A model generated the notes under the pieces. It saw only the letters and a list, made by a program, of their open reading frames with translations, was not told where the DNA came from and did not search any database. Of a stretch of DNA of 43,454 nucleotides, positions 15,186-24,601 are shown piece after piece. The DNA is taken from positions 1-43,454 of the forward strand of contig JBDTRB010000016.1 in assembly GCA_039931865.1 (NCBI GenBank), read 5' to 3'. The stretch is from JALYUA01 sp039931865 (GTDB lineage: Bacteria; Acidobacteriota; Thermoanaerobaculia; UBA5066; Gp7-AA6). The position numbers were made by a program, and so were the translations under genes. Positions within the stretch are counted from its first letter, which is position 1. Each line of letters opens with the position of its first letter.

Positions 15186-16466
15186 TTGTTTGCTCAATCC
15201 GTGGCCGCGGTACTGCTTCTCCTTCTAACAGGTTCCGTCGCGGCGCCCTCCGACGCTGCCTTCGTTGCCTGGGCCCGTCGCCGCATCGTCCCCATCGACT
15301 CGGCGGGGAGAGTCTTCCGTTCTCTCGACCCGGAGATCGCGGGCGCGCGATTGATCGGCGTCGGGGAGAGTGTTCATGAGGTCGAGCCTTTCCTGACCTT
15401 CCGGCTCCGGCTGCTGCAGGACCTCGTTCAGCGTCAGCGGGTGACGGCGCTGGTGCTCGAATCCGGACTGCCGGAGGCGATGGCACTGGACGACTACGTG
15501 CGCGGAAAGACGGCGACCGTGGACTTCGATGCCGCTCTGCCGGGCGGTTACGGCAACCTGGCGGAGATCCGGCGCACGATGGAGTGGATCCGTGAGTGGA
15601 ATCTGGGGCGGGGTCAGCCGCGTCCGGTCGGCGTTTACGGCGCAGATATTCCGGCACGCGAGGGGAGCATGGTGCCGGCGCTCGACCGGCTGCAGGAAAT
15701 GACCCCCGGAAATTCCGAGGTTCGGTCTCTGATCGACTCCATCCGACCGCTGGCCGTCAAGGTGACTGGGGGATGGTGGAAGGCTGCAATCCAGAAGTAC
15801 GAAGCGCTCTCCGTCGACGAAAAAGCGGCCCTCGCGTCCGACATCACGCATCTCGTCGAGCGGGTCCAGCGGCTTTCCGAGGGGGATAAGGACCGCCTCG
15901 AGTGGACCCGGCGCCTCGCGCTGGTGGTTCAGCAGAACGAGGAGATGCTGCGGCTCGGCGCTTTCTCTCCCACGGCGCCGCGAGATCACGCGATGGCCGA
16001 CAACACGCTCTGGGTGTTGAGCCGGCTCGCGGCAGGGGAACGCGCGGTGTACTGGGCCCACAATGCCCATGTGCAGAAGGTCCTGGTCAAGGGACCGCCA
16101 CTTCCGCCGGGCAGCTTCCCGTCGGCGGGTGTGCGGTTCAACGCGGCGCTCGGAAAACACTATTTCGCGATCGCAACCGCCTACGGAGGCCCGTCGGTGG
16201 ACAAGTCGGAGACCGCGGCGAGCGAAAGCGTCGATGCCGCGTTGGAGAGGGTCGCGATCGGCCCCTTCCTGCTGTCGCTGCATGGCGGACGACCCTCTCG
16301 GGCGGTCACGTTCTGGCTGACCCGGGAAAGACTGATGCGTTTTCAAGTGGGGTATCTGATAGTGCCGCTGAGGTCCGCCTTCGATGCCGTCGCGTATTTC
16401 GATCGCGCCACCCCCGCGTCTCGTGTCACGACGGAGAAAACGAGCGGGCGCGGCGCTGTCAAATGA
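15186..16466 (+). CDS. Erythromycin esterase family protein, secreted (426 aa)
   Basis: A signal peptide (MFAQSVAAVLLLLLTGSVAAPSDA) precedes an EreA/EreB-type domain. The catalytic-site motifs are present: LIGVGESVHEVEPF with Glu61 and His64, LVLESGLPEA with Glu92, the RDHAMADNTLWVL motif in the second half and the AHNAHVQK histidine motif. Characterised members hydrolyse the macrolide lactone through a histidine-activated water; many environmental homologues have unknown substrates, so macrolide resistance is a possibility, not a conclusion. TTG 15186 is supported by GAGGAGG at 15175-15181. Export to the periplasm is unusual for known resistance esterases. Confidence 0.88.
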   Translation: MFAQSVAAVLLLLLTGSVAAPSDAAFVAWARRRIVPIDSAGRVFRSLDPEIAGARLIGVGESVHEVEPFLTFRLRLLQDLVQRQRVTALVLESGLPEAMALDDYVRGKTATVDFDAALPGGYGNLAEIRRTMEWIREWNLGRGQPRPVGVYGADIPAREGSMVPALDRLQEMTPGNSEVRSLIDSIRPLAVKVTGGWWKAAIQKYEALSVDEKAALASDITHLVERVQRLSEGDKDRLEWTRRLALVVQQNEEMLRLGAFSPTAPRDHAMADNTLWVLSRLAAGERAVYWAHNAHVQKVLVKGPPLPPGSFPSAGVRFNAALGKHYFAIATAYGGPSVDKSETAASESVDAALERVAIGPFLLSLHGGRPSRAVTFWLTRERLMRFQVGYLIVPLRSAFDAVAYFDRATPASRVTTEKTSGRGAVK

Positions 16467-16619
16467 CTCGCGGCGAGGCGGGATCTTCCGTCAGGCGGCT
16501 GGCCGGAACCCGGCTGGCTGGATGCGCGAGAAGCGAGCGAAGATGATCAGCGTGCGATGCCAGGCGGGACGGCGCGCCGCCGCTGAACCTCGGGGCGTCG
16601 CACATTCGGGGAAACCAGG

Positions 16620-17087
16620 TTGTTACGGATAGCCCAAGCCCTGACCCCGGAGGACGTGACGACCGTCCGTACACTTCTGCTTGAATACCAGGAGCTTCTC
16701 GGCATCGACCTCTCCTTCCAGGACTTCGAGGCCGAGGTGAATGGTCTGCCGGGTCCCTATGCTCCGCCCGGCGGCCGGCTCCTGCTCGCCACGCATGACG
16801 GTATCGCTGTCGGATGCGTGGCTCTCCGCGCCGCCGCTCCGTCGCAATCGGAGATGAAGCGCCTGTATGTGCGGCCGGCCGCGAGGGGACTGGGAGTCGG
16901 CAGGGCGCTCGTATCGCAGGTCTTGAGCGAGGCCCGGGCAATCGGATACTCGGAGATCGTGCTCGACACGCTTCCCACCATGGCCGAAGCCCAGCGCCTC
17001 TACGAGCAGTTCGGCTTCCACGACGTACCGGCCTATCGCCCGAATCCGGTCGTCGGGACGCGTTATCTCGCGAAGTCCCTGCTCTAG
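16620..17087 (+). CDS. GNAT-family N-acetyltransferase (155 aa)
   Basis: The GNAT core is complete: GCVALRAAAPSQSEMKRLYVRPAARGLGVGRALVSQVLSEAR, with the acetyl-CoA binding R-x-x-G-x-G/A loop at about residues 90-96, followed by VLDTLPTMAEAQRLYEQFGF near the C-terminus. The S-E-M-K-R-L-Y-V-R-P pattern is that of MarR-associated or carbonic-anhydrase-like GNATs of unknown substrate. The start is uncertain: TTG 16620 is the only initiator near the homology start, and no strong ribosome-binding site is visible. Confidence 0.85.
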   Translation: MLRIAQALTPEDVTTVRTLLLEYQELLGIDLSFQDFEAEVNGLPGPYAPPGGRLLLATHDGIAVGCVALRAAAPSQSEMKRLYVRPAARGLGVGRALVSQVLSEARAIGYSEIVLDTLPTMAEAQRLYEQFGFHDVPAYRPNPVVGTRYLAKSLL

Positions 17088-17225
17088 CCTTCTGGCGGCG
17101 ACTCGCCTGCGCGGCGCCGGACTCGATATCGTCCGCTCGGGGTGCGCCCATCGCCAGGTCGGTGTTCATGAAGCGCACGGTTCCTGGCCCGGCATCGCCG
17201 CCCGAGTTCCGCTGCGGAGGCGACC

Positions 17226-17356
17226 TCGTTCTCCCGGATGAAGAGCGGGAGCTCGTCGGCCTATCTGCTTCGCGGCGCCGCGCGGACCGAGTGGGAGCAC
17301 AGCATTCCTGCGGTTCCGGCACTTCGGTATTCGGTCACCTTCGGAGCCTCCGGTGA
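17226..17356 (+). pseudogene. C-terminal remnant of an AlkB-type 2-oxoglutarate dioxygenase
   Basis: The frame through 17238 reads SSAYLLRGAARTEWEHSIPAVPALRYSVTF, which matches the last beta strands of AlkB-like proteins (Y-x-L-x-G-x-A-R-x-x-W-x-H-x-I-P ... R-x-S-x-T-F-R). A one-base deletion at about 17342 then moves the expected FRSLR tail into another frame, which ends at TGA 17354-17356. The upstream iron-binding HxD half of the domain is not recognisable. The terminal TGA overlaps the GTG start of the next gene, suggesting the two once formed an operon. Confidence 0.5.
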
Positions 17357-18264
17357 ACGCCCGCCTTCCGGCTTCGATAGGATTCCGCATCGTGCGGATG
17401 AGCGTTGGCGCTTTCCTGACTGTGTTCACGACGCTCGAAACCGGCCACGCCGCCGCCCCGCCTGTCACGCCCGGGTTGACGCCTCCGCCGGCCGCGTCTG
17501 CGCAGCCCGCACGCGCACCCGAACCGGTCCTGCCCCACCAGACCTGGACGATCGACTCCCGGGTGCTGGGCGAGACACGACGCATCAACGTTTACACGCC
17601 ACCCGGGTATGACAGCGCCCGCAGCGCCCGCTTTGCGGTGCTGTACATGCCCGACGGCGGAGTCGAAGAGGATTTTCCGCACGTCACCCGAGACATCGAT
17701 GCAGCCATTCGGGCGGGCGAGATGCGTCCGGTGATCGTCGTCGGGATCGAGAACACGGAGCGACGCCGCGACATGACCGGACCGACCGAGTTCGAGCAAG
17801 ACAGGAAGATCGCCCCGCGAGTGGGGGGCTCGAGCAATTTTCGAGCTTTCATCCGCGACGAGCTCATGCCGGTGGTCCGTGAGCGCGTCCGCGGCAACGG
17901 ACAGACAGCCATCGTCGGCGAGTCGCTCGCGGGCCTGTTCGTTCTCGAGACTTTCTTCGAGGAACCGCGTCTCTTCGGCACCTGGATCGCCTTGAGTCCG
18001 AGTCTCTGGTGGAACGGACAGGCGCTCGTGCACGGCGCCGAGCGGCGTTTGAAGGGAGAGCCGCGGCTGACCGGGACCCTCTATCTGGCAGTCGCCGGCG
18101 ACGACGATCGTGGAGACGCGGTCAAGACGATGGCCGCGATCCTGCTCGCCGCGGCGCCAAAGGGTTTGAAGTGGTCTTACGAACCGCGACCGGATCTGAC
18201 GCACAGTACGATTTACGGCGCGGCGTCGCCCGGGGTGTTTCGCAAGCTGTTTCCGCCGCCATGA
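17353..18264 (+). CDS. Secreted alpha/beta-hydrolase (esterase, Fes/IroE-like; 303 aa)
   Basis: An N-terminal hydrophobic leader and a Pro/Ala-rich linker (to about residue 60) are followed by an esterase domain of the putative esterase/enterochelin esterase type. Strand motifs INVYTPPGYD and FAVLYMPDGG precede the nucleophile elbow in AIVGESLAGLFVLETF (Ser191), an Asp in VAGDDDRGD, and a C-terminal His in DLTHSTIYG that completes the triad. Relatives hydrolyse siderophore or feruloyl esters; substrate here is unknown. GTG 17353 overlaps the stop of the AlkB remnant. The gene is followed by a four-base ATGA overlap with a small ORF. Confidence 0.85.
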   Translation: MNARLPASIGFRIVRMSVGAFLTVFTTLETGHAAAPPVTPGLTPPPAASAQPARAPEPVLPHQTWTIDSRVLGETRRINVYTPPGYDSARSARFAVLYMPDGGVEEDFPHVTRDIDAAIRAGEMRPVIVVGIENTERRRDMTGPTEFEQDRKIAPRVGGSSNFRAFIRDELMPVVRERVRGNGQTAIVGESLAGLFVLETFFEEPRLFGTWIALSPSLWWNGQALVHGAERRLKGEPRLTGTLYLAVAGDDDRGDAVKTMAAILLAAAPKGLKWSYEPRPDLTHSTIYGAASPGVFRKLFPPP

Positions 18265-18425
18265 GCGAGCTCGTCTTCCGAGGCATGTTCGTATCATGGA
18301 CGAGCGCTGCAGGAGTCATCAGCGGCGTGGCGCGCTCGGCCCCGGGCGATCAGTCGTTTCTGAAGGGACTGATCGAGGCGGGGAAGCTCAAGACGGGGAT
18401 CGAAGGGCGAAAGGGCGGCGGCTGA
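18261..18425 (+). pseudogene. Short ORF with alcohol-dehydrogenase-like tail (54 aa)
   Basis: ATG 18261 overlaps the esterase stop. The C-terminal QSFLKGLIEAGKLKT resembles the segment near the end of medium-chain zinc-type or quinone oxidoreductases (FLKELIEAGKLKPVID). The Rossmann domain and the rest of that family are absent, so this is either a remnant joined to the esterase end or a small unrelated peptide. The evidence is weak. Confidence 0.3.
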
Positions 18426-18446
18426 TTCCGACCGGCTGCCGCCGAG

Positions 18447-18932
18447 TCACTTCGCCGGGGGCGCCGAGGGCGGCAGTGGGTTCCTCGAGTACAAGCCGAT
18501 CGGATGACCGGCCGGATCGAGGACCAGCCCGATGGCGCCCGTGCCGTCCGGGAGGTTGAAGGGAAATCCGGGCACGATGCTTCCCCCGAGTTCGCTCGCC
18601 TTCCTGCAGCGGCCCGGAAGGTCGGCGACCTGGACATAGACGACGCCGTTGAACGGGGTGATCTTGCCGTCCGCAGAGCGGATCGTCCCGATCGCTTTGC
18701 CGCCCGCGACGATCTCCGCCGCCTGGTCGGTGCCCTTCACCGGATTGAATTGCCAGCTGAAGAGCTTGCTGTAGAAGTGTTTCGATCGCGCGATGTTGGT
18801 CGTCGTGATGTCGAACCACGCGATCCGACCCGGTCCGACATCGGCGGGAAGATTCTTGCGCGACTGTCCGGGCAGGTTGCCGGTCGCGACGGTCAGAGCC
18901 AGGGTCGTCGCCGCGAGGATCGTGTACCGCAT
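18447..18932 (-). CDS. Secreted VOC-family protein (161 aa)
   Basis: A signal peptide (MRYTILAATTLALTVATGNLPGQS) precedes one VOC domain. RIAWFDITTTNIARSKHFYSKLFSWQF is the classical first unit with the F-Y-x-x-L-F-x-W motif of YP_-type glyoxalases, followed by VYVQVADLPGRCRKASELGGSIV and GLVLDPAGHPIGLYSR. Export is unusual for the VOC superfamily but recurs in Acidobacteria and Proteobacteria. It is convergent with the esterase operon and divergent from the DinB operon at 19146. Function is unknown. Confidence 0.88.
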   Translation of the reverse strand: MRYTILAATTLALTVATGNLPGQSRKNLPADVGPGRIAWFDITTTNIARSKHFYSKLFSWQFNPVKGTDQAAEIVAGGKAIGTIRSADGKITPFNGVVYVQVADLPGRCRKASELGGSIVPGFPFNLPDGTGAIGLVLDPAGHPIGLYSRNPLPPSAPPAK

Positions 18933-19092
18933 CGCGTCCTCCTCAAGTCAATGTATGAACGGCCGCTCAAATCTATCGCCATTCGCGAGGCACGCCGGGC
19001 CGCCGGCATCTAGAAGATGTGATGATTGGATCAGTGTTTGCCGGGTGGCCGGCCGATCTGACTCCCGGCCCGGGCCACCGGCTCGGGGCACT

Positions 19093-19123
19093 TTGAGACT
19101 CGCCGAATCGCAGAATCTATTAT
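19093..19123 (+). promoter_or_regulatory. Candidate sigma-70 promoter for the DinB-GNAT-carbonic anhydrase operon
   Basis: TTGAGA (19093-19098) and TATTAT (19118-19123) are separated by 19 bases and lie 22 bases ahead of the GTG start, in the AT-richer part of a divergent intergenic region. The spacing is slightly long, so this is a tentative call. Confidence 0.4.
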
Positions 19124-19145
19124 CTTGCCGACTGGGAGGAGAGCC

Positions 19146-19682
19146 GTGGATTTTGAAATGGACGCCGCCCTGCCCGTTCTCCGGCGGACGCCCGCCGTTC
19201 TTCGCGCGCTGCTCCTCGATCTCCCGGAGCCCTGGATCCGTGGCACCGAGGGCCCGGGAACGTGGAGCCCGTTCGACGTCGTCGGTCACCTGATCCACTC
19301 CGATCGGACCAACTGGATGACCCGCATCGAGCACCTGCTCCGTCACGGAGACTCGCTTCCCTTTCCTCCGTTCGATCGCGAAGGGATGTTCGCGGCGTCG
19401 AAGGGGCTTTCCCTCATTGAGCTTCTGGAGACGTTCGCGCGGCTGCGGCCGGAGAGCCTCGAGCGCCTGGCGGCCCTGAATCTGACGGAAGCTGACCTCG
19501 AGCGTCCCGGCAGTCATCCCGACTTCGGCGGGGTGACGCTTCGCCAGCTCCTCGCGACGTGGGTAGCGCATGATCTCGACCACCTTGCCCAGGTCACCCG
19601 GGTCCTCGCGCGGCAGTACTCGACCGCCGTCGGTCCATGGCAGGCCTACCTGTCCGTTCTTCGGGAGAAACGGACCTCGTGA
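19146..19682 (+). CDS. DinB-family protein (178 aa)
   Basis: A four-helix DinB/YfiT-like bundle is visible: GTWSPFDVVGHLIHSDRTNWMTRI contains the first metal-ligand histidine, and the closing HDLDHLAQVTRVLARQY holds the second and third (H-x-x-x-H-x-x-Q). Such proteins bind Zn or Ni and include bacillithiol and mycothiol transferases, though most are uncharacterised. GTG 19146 is preceded by GGGAGGAG. It is the first gene of a run of overlapping genes (GTGA and ATGA junctions at 19679 and 19855). Confidence 0.88.
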   Translation: MDFEMDAALPVLRRTPAVLRALLLDLPEPWIRGTEGPGTWSPFDVVGHLIHSDRTNWMTRIEHLLRHGDSLPFPPFDREGMFAASKGLSLIELLETFARLRPESLERLAALNLTEADLERPGSHPDFGGVTLRQLLATWVAHDLDHLAQVTRVLARQYSTAVGPWQAYLSVLREKRTS

Positions 19683-19858
19683 AGGCCTACGTCGTGACGA
19701 CCGGCGCGCTCTTCGCCCTCCTGATGGTTGCGCACCTCGCCCGAATGTTTCAGGAACGGAATCTCGCGACGGATCCCTGGTATGTGAGCCTGACCGTCGC
19801 CGCGGCGCTGATGTGTGTCTGGGCCTGGCGCGTGCTCAGGCGTCCGAGCAAGCAATGA
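19679..19858 (+). CDS. Small two-helix membrane protein (59 aa)
   Basis: GTG 19679 overlaps the DinB stop in a GTGA junction, and the stop overlaps the GNAT start in an ATGA junction, so translation is probably coupled. The product has two hydrophobic helices, AYVVTTGALFALLMVAHLARMF and WYVSLTVAAALMCVWAWRVL, with a charged loop ERNLATDP and an Arg/Lys tail. Short proteins with the M-x-x-H-x-x-R end of helix 1 are common in Acidobacteria and Bacteroidetes as hypothetical proteins. No function is assigned. Confidence 0.75.
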   Translation: MKAYVVTTGALFALLMVAHLARMFQERNLATDPWYVSLTVAAALMCVWAWRVLRRPSKQ

Positions 19859-20397
19859 GTACCGGGTCTCCTGAACGCACGGAGCAGATGAAACGCCCCT
19901 CGGATACCGTCGAGATCCGGCCCGCGGCGATCGCCGACGCGGGCGCGTTCGCGCGGATCTACAACTTCTATGTCGGGGAGACCACCGTCACGTTCGAGGA
20001 AGAGCCGGTGGCGGATGCCGACATGGCCGATCGTCTCGAAGAAGTCCGAAACGCAGCCCTTCCCTGGCTCGCGGCGGAGCAGGGCGGCCGGGTCGTCGGA
20101 TACGCCTGTGCGACGAAATGGAAGGCGCGCCACGGCTACCGGTTCTCGGCGGAGGTGAGCGTTTATCTCGACCACGACCGGGGCGGCCGCGGCGTCAGAT
20201 CGCTTCTGTACGCGCGGCTTCTCGAGATCCTGCAGGCGCAGGGATACCACGCGGTCATGGGCGGAGTCGCCCTGCCAAACGAGGCGAGCGTGGCGCTCCA
20301 CGAGAAATTCGGGTTCCAGAAGGTCGCGCATTTTCGTGAAAACGGATTCAAGTTCGGCCAATGGATCGACGTCGCGTACTGGGAGAAGATCCTGTGA
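19855..20397 (+). CDS. GNAT-family N-acetyltransferase, phosphinothricin-acetyltransferase-like (180 aa)
   Basis: The domain matches the Pat/YwnH branch: VEIRPAAIADAGAFARIYNFYVGETTVTFEEEP at the start, then AEVSVYLDHDRGGRGVRSLLYARLLEILQAQGYHAVMGGVALPNEASVALHEKFGFQKVAHFRENGFKFGQWIDVAYWEK. These contain the acetyl-CoA loop R-G-G-R-G-V/R and the family-specific G-x-x-x-P-N-x-x-S-x-x-L-H-E-x-x-G-F pattern. Relatives acetylate phosphinothricin or methionine sulfone/sulfoximine. The loop here reads RGGRGVRS rather than the usual RGxGxGxx, which may affect cofactor binding. Coupled to the upstream membrane protein. Confidence 0.9.
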   Translation: MSTGSPERTEQMKRPSDTVEIRPAAIADAGAFARIYNFYVGETTVTFEEEPVADADMADRLEEVRNAALPWLAAEQGGRVVGYACATKWKARHGYRFSAEVSVYLDHDRGGRGVRSLLYARLLEILQAQGYHAVMGGVALPNEASVALHEKFGFQKVAHFRENGFKFGQWIDVAYWEKIL

Positions 20398-20434
20398 TCG
20401 TGATTGGGCTGCTTCTCAACGAGATCCGCGCGGA

Positions 20435-21064
20435 ATGACGCGCTCCCTCGAGTCCCTCGAGAGGCTCATCGAAGGCAACCGGCGGTTCGCCTCGGGCGCC
20501 CTCGAGTCGGCGAATCGCCTGGGTCAGGACCGGCGGTTCGAGTTGATCGACAATCAGGAGCCGTTCGCGATCATCCTCGGGTGCTCCGACTCCCGTGTTC
20601 CGGCGGAGATCGTGTTCGACCAGGGCCTCGGAGATCTTTTCGTGATCCGAGTCGCCGGCAATATCGTGGCGTCGTCTCAGGTGGGCAGTGTCGAGTTCGC
20701 GGTGGAGCGGTTCGGCACTCGCCTCGTGGTCGTTCTGGGGCACTCGAAGTGCGGGGCAGTCGTGGCGACCCTGGAAGATCTTCGCGACACGGATCCGTCA
20801 CACTCGCGGCACCTCCGCGCGATCGTCGACCGGGTCCGCCCGCCGGTGGAAAAACTTCTCGCGGAGCGCCAACTGTGGGATCCGGAGGAGCTCGTCGGTC
20901 GCGCGGTGCGGGCGAACATCGAGGCGTCGACGGAACAACTGAAGCGCGGGTCGCCTTTACTCGAGAAACTCATCCGCGAAGACGGTCTGATGGTCGTCGG
21001 GGCCGAATACGCCCTGCACACGGGTCTCGTCGAGTTCTTTTCCGGGGGCGGGGAGACGCCCTGA
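20435..21064 (+). CDS. Beta-class carbonic anhydrase (209 aa)
   Basis: The enzyme carries out zinc-dependent interconversion of CO2 and bicarbonate. All active-site residues of a beta-carbonic anhydrase are present: Cys50, Asp52 and Arg54 in ILGCSDSRVP, and the zinc ligands His103 and Cys106 in VLGHSKCGAV. The family motif GDLFVIRVAGNI (about 66-77) is also present. Length is normal for the family. ATG 20435 follows the acetyltransferase stop by 37 bases, so it belongs to the same operon. Nothing in the context marks a carboxysome or CO2-fixation system; general bicarbonate supply is the likely role. Confidence 0.95.
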   Translation: MTRSLESLERLIEGNRRFASGALESANRLGQDRRFELIDNQEPFAIILGCSDSRVPAEIVFDQGLGDLFVIRVAGNIVASSQVGSVEFAVERFGTRLVVVLGHSKCGAVVATLEDLRDTDPSHSRHLRAIVDRVRPPVEKLLAERQLWDPEELVGRAVRANIEASTEQLKRGSPLLEKLIREDGLMVVGAEYALHTGLVEFFSGGGETP

Positions 21065-21234
21065 CGGGAGGGGGCAGCCGGGAGCCGAGCGACCGAAGGG
21101 AGCGAGACGGCCGCGGTACGCCGCAGTCAACTAGAGCTCCCCGCTCTGAGACAGGGCCGCACTCCGCTGGCTCGGTTTCCTCTGGAATATGCTCCGTTCC
21201 AGATCCGTCCGATGTGAGAGAGGGGAGGGCATCC

Positions 21235-21723
21235 ATGACCAGACGCGCTCAGTCACTCGCCGACCGGATCGAAGAAGGGGCCGCGGCTCTGGCCTCGTTC
21301 GCCGAGGGTGTCTCCGATTCGGAGTGGCGGACGCCGATGGCGAGCGGCCAGGACCGGCGCCCGGTCGGCGTCGTCGTACATCACGTCGCCAGCGTGTACC
21401 CGATCGAGATCGATCTTGCGAAAGCGATCGCGGGCGGTAAGGCCGTCACCGACGTGACCTGGGAGGCCGTCGCCGATATGAACGCCGGACATGCCGGGGA
21501 CCACGCGGCCGTCACGAAGTCGGAGACGCTCGAGCTGCTGCGCAGGAACAGCCGCCAGGCGGCCGACGCGGTCCGGGCGTTGACCGACGAGGAGCTCGAC
21601 GGCGCGGCCCCCTTTTCGCTCGCGTTCGGGGCGCCGGTCACCTCCCAGTTCGTCATCGAAGACCACGCCCTGCGGCACAGCTGGCACCACCTGGCCCGCA
21701 TCCGCGCCGCGCTCCGCCGGTAA
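21235..21723 (+). CDS. DinB-family protein (162 aa)
   Basis: A helical bundle with metal-ligand histidines is seen: VVVHHVASVYPIEID in helix 2 and VIEDHALRHSWHHLARIRAALRR at the C-terminus, the usual H-x-x-x-H pair. This subgroup, with GAPVTSQFVIEDHALRH, resembles the small DinB proteins annotated as damage-inducible or thiol-transferase-like. AGAGAGGGGAGGGC upstream of ATG 21235 is a good ribosome-binding site. It is a separate transcription unit from the carbonic anhydrase operon (170-base gap, GC-rich and without a clear terminator). Confidence 0.85.
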   Translation: MTRRAQSLADRIEEGAAALASFAEGVSDSEWRTPMASGQDRRPVGVVVHHVASVYPIEIDLAKAIAGGKAVTDVTWEAVADMNAGHAGDHAAVTKSETLELLRRNSRQAADAVRALTDEELDGAAPFSLAFGAPVTSQFVIEDHALRHSWHHLARIRAALRR

Positions 21724-21830
21724 CTGCGCCGGGTCGGTCCCCGGCCCTCGCGAGCGAATGCGGCGGGGGGTTTGGGGAGCGTGAGCGTCCGCTCGCGGTA
21801 GAATCATTGTTCCAATTCTGGAGGAGAACC

Positions 21831-22706
21831 ATGTCACTTCTGGTCAAGTTCAACTTGATCTTGATCCTGTGTGTCGCCATCGCCCTCGTGCCCGCGCACC
21901 TCATCACGAAGGGCCTGCTTCAGAAGAACGCCCGATCCCAGGTCGTCCAGCACGCCCGACTCATGATGCAGACGGCCCTGGCGACGCGGGGCTACACGAA
22001 CAAACAGATCAAGCCATTGCTCGCCGGGCGATTGAGCGAGGAGTTTCTGCCGCAGACTATTCCGGCCTATTCCGCGACGGAGATCTTCAACACCATCCGC
22101 GAGACGCACCCCGAGTACATGTACAAAGAGGCGACACTCAATCCGACCAATCCGCGCGACCGGACGGTCGACTGGGAAGCGGACGTGGTCAACGCTTTCC
22201 GGGCGGACACGAAGCTCCCGGAGATCATCGGCGAACGGGACGCGCCTCTCGGGCGCGCGCTCTACCTGGCCCGGCCGATCACGATTACGGATCCCGGTTG
22301 CCTGTCCTGCCACACGAGCCCCGAGATGACGCCCGCCTCGGTCGTCAGGAGATACGGGACCGCCGGGGGATACGGATGGAAGCTGCACGAGATCATCGGG
22401 GCGCAGATCGTGTCCGTTCCGATGGCGGTGCCTCTCAACATGGCGCAGCAGGCGCAGCGGGCGATGCTGGCGTCGCTCGTCGGAATCTTCGCGTTCATCC
22501 TCGTGCTGTTGAACCTGCTGCTCTGGTTCTTCATCATTCGTCCGATCCGGCGGCTGTCGCAGATGGCGGACGCGGTCTCGATGGGCAACCTGGAAGCGCC
22601 CGAGGTTTCGTTCAGGAACCAGGACGAGGTCGGCGTCCTCGCGGGATCGTTCAACCGGATGCGCATCAGCCTCGTGAAGGCCCTGAAAATGCTCGAAGAG
22701 GAGTAG
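21831..22706 (+). CDS. DUF3365 c-heme sensor with HAMP domain (291 aa)
   Basis: An N-terminal membrane helix (residues 6-26) is followed by a periplasmic DUF3365 (Tll0287-like) domain, then a second helix at about 212-237 and a cytoplasmic HAMP linker (PIRRLSQMADAVSMGN ... NQDEVGVLAGSFNRM). The periplasmic domain includes YMYKEATLNPTNPRDR and a single CXXCH heme site, CLSCH at 157-161. Tll0287 relatives bind c-type heme and are proposed redox or gas sensors. No output domain follows the HAMP; the next gene, 25 bases away, is a Ser/Thr kinase, which is a plausible partner. A strong GGAGGAG site lies before ATG 21831. Confidence 0.9.
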   Translation: MSLLVKFNLILILCVAIALVPAHLITKGLLQKNARSQVVQHARLMMQTALATRGYTNKQIKPLLAGRLSEEFLPQTIPAYSATEIFNTIRETHPEYMYKEATLNPTNPRDRTVDWEADVVNAFRADTKLPEIIGERDAPLGRALYLARPITITDPGCLSCHTSPEMTPASVVRRYGTAGGYGWKLHEIIGAQIVSVPMAVPLNMAQQAQRAMLASLVGIFAFILVLLNLLLWFFIIRPIRRLSQMADAVSMGNLEAPEVSFRNQDEVGVLAGSFNRMRISLVKALKMLEEE

Positions 22707-22731
22707 GCCGGGTGTTTTATACGGGCGGCGT

Positions 22732-23976
<1,245 letters not shown>

Positions 23977-24154
23977 GTTCGTTCGACCGAAAGGCCGTCC
24001 CAAATTTTTTCTTGCCGCCTTCGGCGACGGGCACTCTGAAGACGACCCTCAAGATGACCGTCACGCCTAGGTGACCGACGGCCGGTCGGGTCGGCCCGAC
24101 GACACAGGAACCGATCATCGGTAGACTGCGCGCCATCAGAAAGGGGTCAACCCC

Positions 24155-24601
24155 ATGAGAGACAGATCCGGAAACGGACGGGCGGTTGATCCGGCGTGGG
24201 TGGCTCGCTGGAAGTCGTGGGCCCCGCAGATGTTGAGCATCCTTCGGATCGTCTCCGCGTTCGTCTTCATGGTGTACGGGTCCTCCAAGCTCTTCGCGAT
24301 TCCCGCCGCCGTCATGCCCGGCGGCGGTACCGCGCCGCTCAATTCCGTTCCGGGTTTCGCCGGAGCTCTGGAGCTCTTCGGCGGCGGCCTTCTCTTCTTC
24401 GGACTGTTCACGCGCCCCGTCGCGTTCCTGTTGTCGGGGCAGATGGCATTCGCATATTTCATGGGGCACGCGCCGAAAGGACTGTGGCCCGCTTTGAACG
24501 GGGGAGCGCCCGCGGTGCTCTTCTGCTTCGTGTGGCTCTACGTCTCCGTCGCGGGACCTGGACCGTGGAGCCTCGACGCCCTGCGTGAACGAAGCCGATG
24601 A
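24155..24601 (+). CDS. DoxX family membrane protein (148 aa)
   Basis: Four hydrophobic helices are seen, the first being LSILRIVSAFVFMVYGSSKLFA with the G-x-x-K-L-F motif. GGTAPLNSVPGFAGALELFGGGLLFFGLFTRP then contains the conserved E-x-x-G-G and G-L-x-T-R-P-V-A signature of the larger DoxX branch, and the third region is MAFAYFMGHAPKGLWPALNGGAPAVLFCFVWLYV. This branch differs from the short DoxX at 7442. ATG 24155 was chosen. Its end overlaps the next gene by four bases (ATGA), indicating coupling to the acetyltransferase. Function is unknown. Confidence 0.9.
   Translation: MRDRSGNGRAVDPAWVARWKSWAPQMLSILRIVSAFVFMVYGSSKLFAIPAAVMPGGGTAPLNSVPGFAGALELFGGGLLFFGLFTRPVAFLLSGQMAFAYFMGHAPKGLWPALNGGAPAVLFCFVWLYVSVAGPGPWSLDALRERSR

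Noticed and set aside
16491..16497. GTCAGGC at the end of the erythromycin-esterase gene region
   Set aside because: No matching GCCTGAC or arms upstream; another isolated GTCAGGC at 41194-41200 was rejected for the same reason.
20404..21232. Long + strand frame through the carbonic anhydrase, joining the DinB frame
   Set aside because: The carbonic anhydrase in the other frame has all active-site residues; only the part from ATG 21235 is a real gene.
23979..24010. TTCG...CGAA hairpin and T-run after the kinase gene as an intrinsic terminator
   Set aside because: The stem is only four pairs and the T-run begins about 12 bases later, so it does not meet the usual terminator structure.
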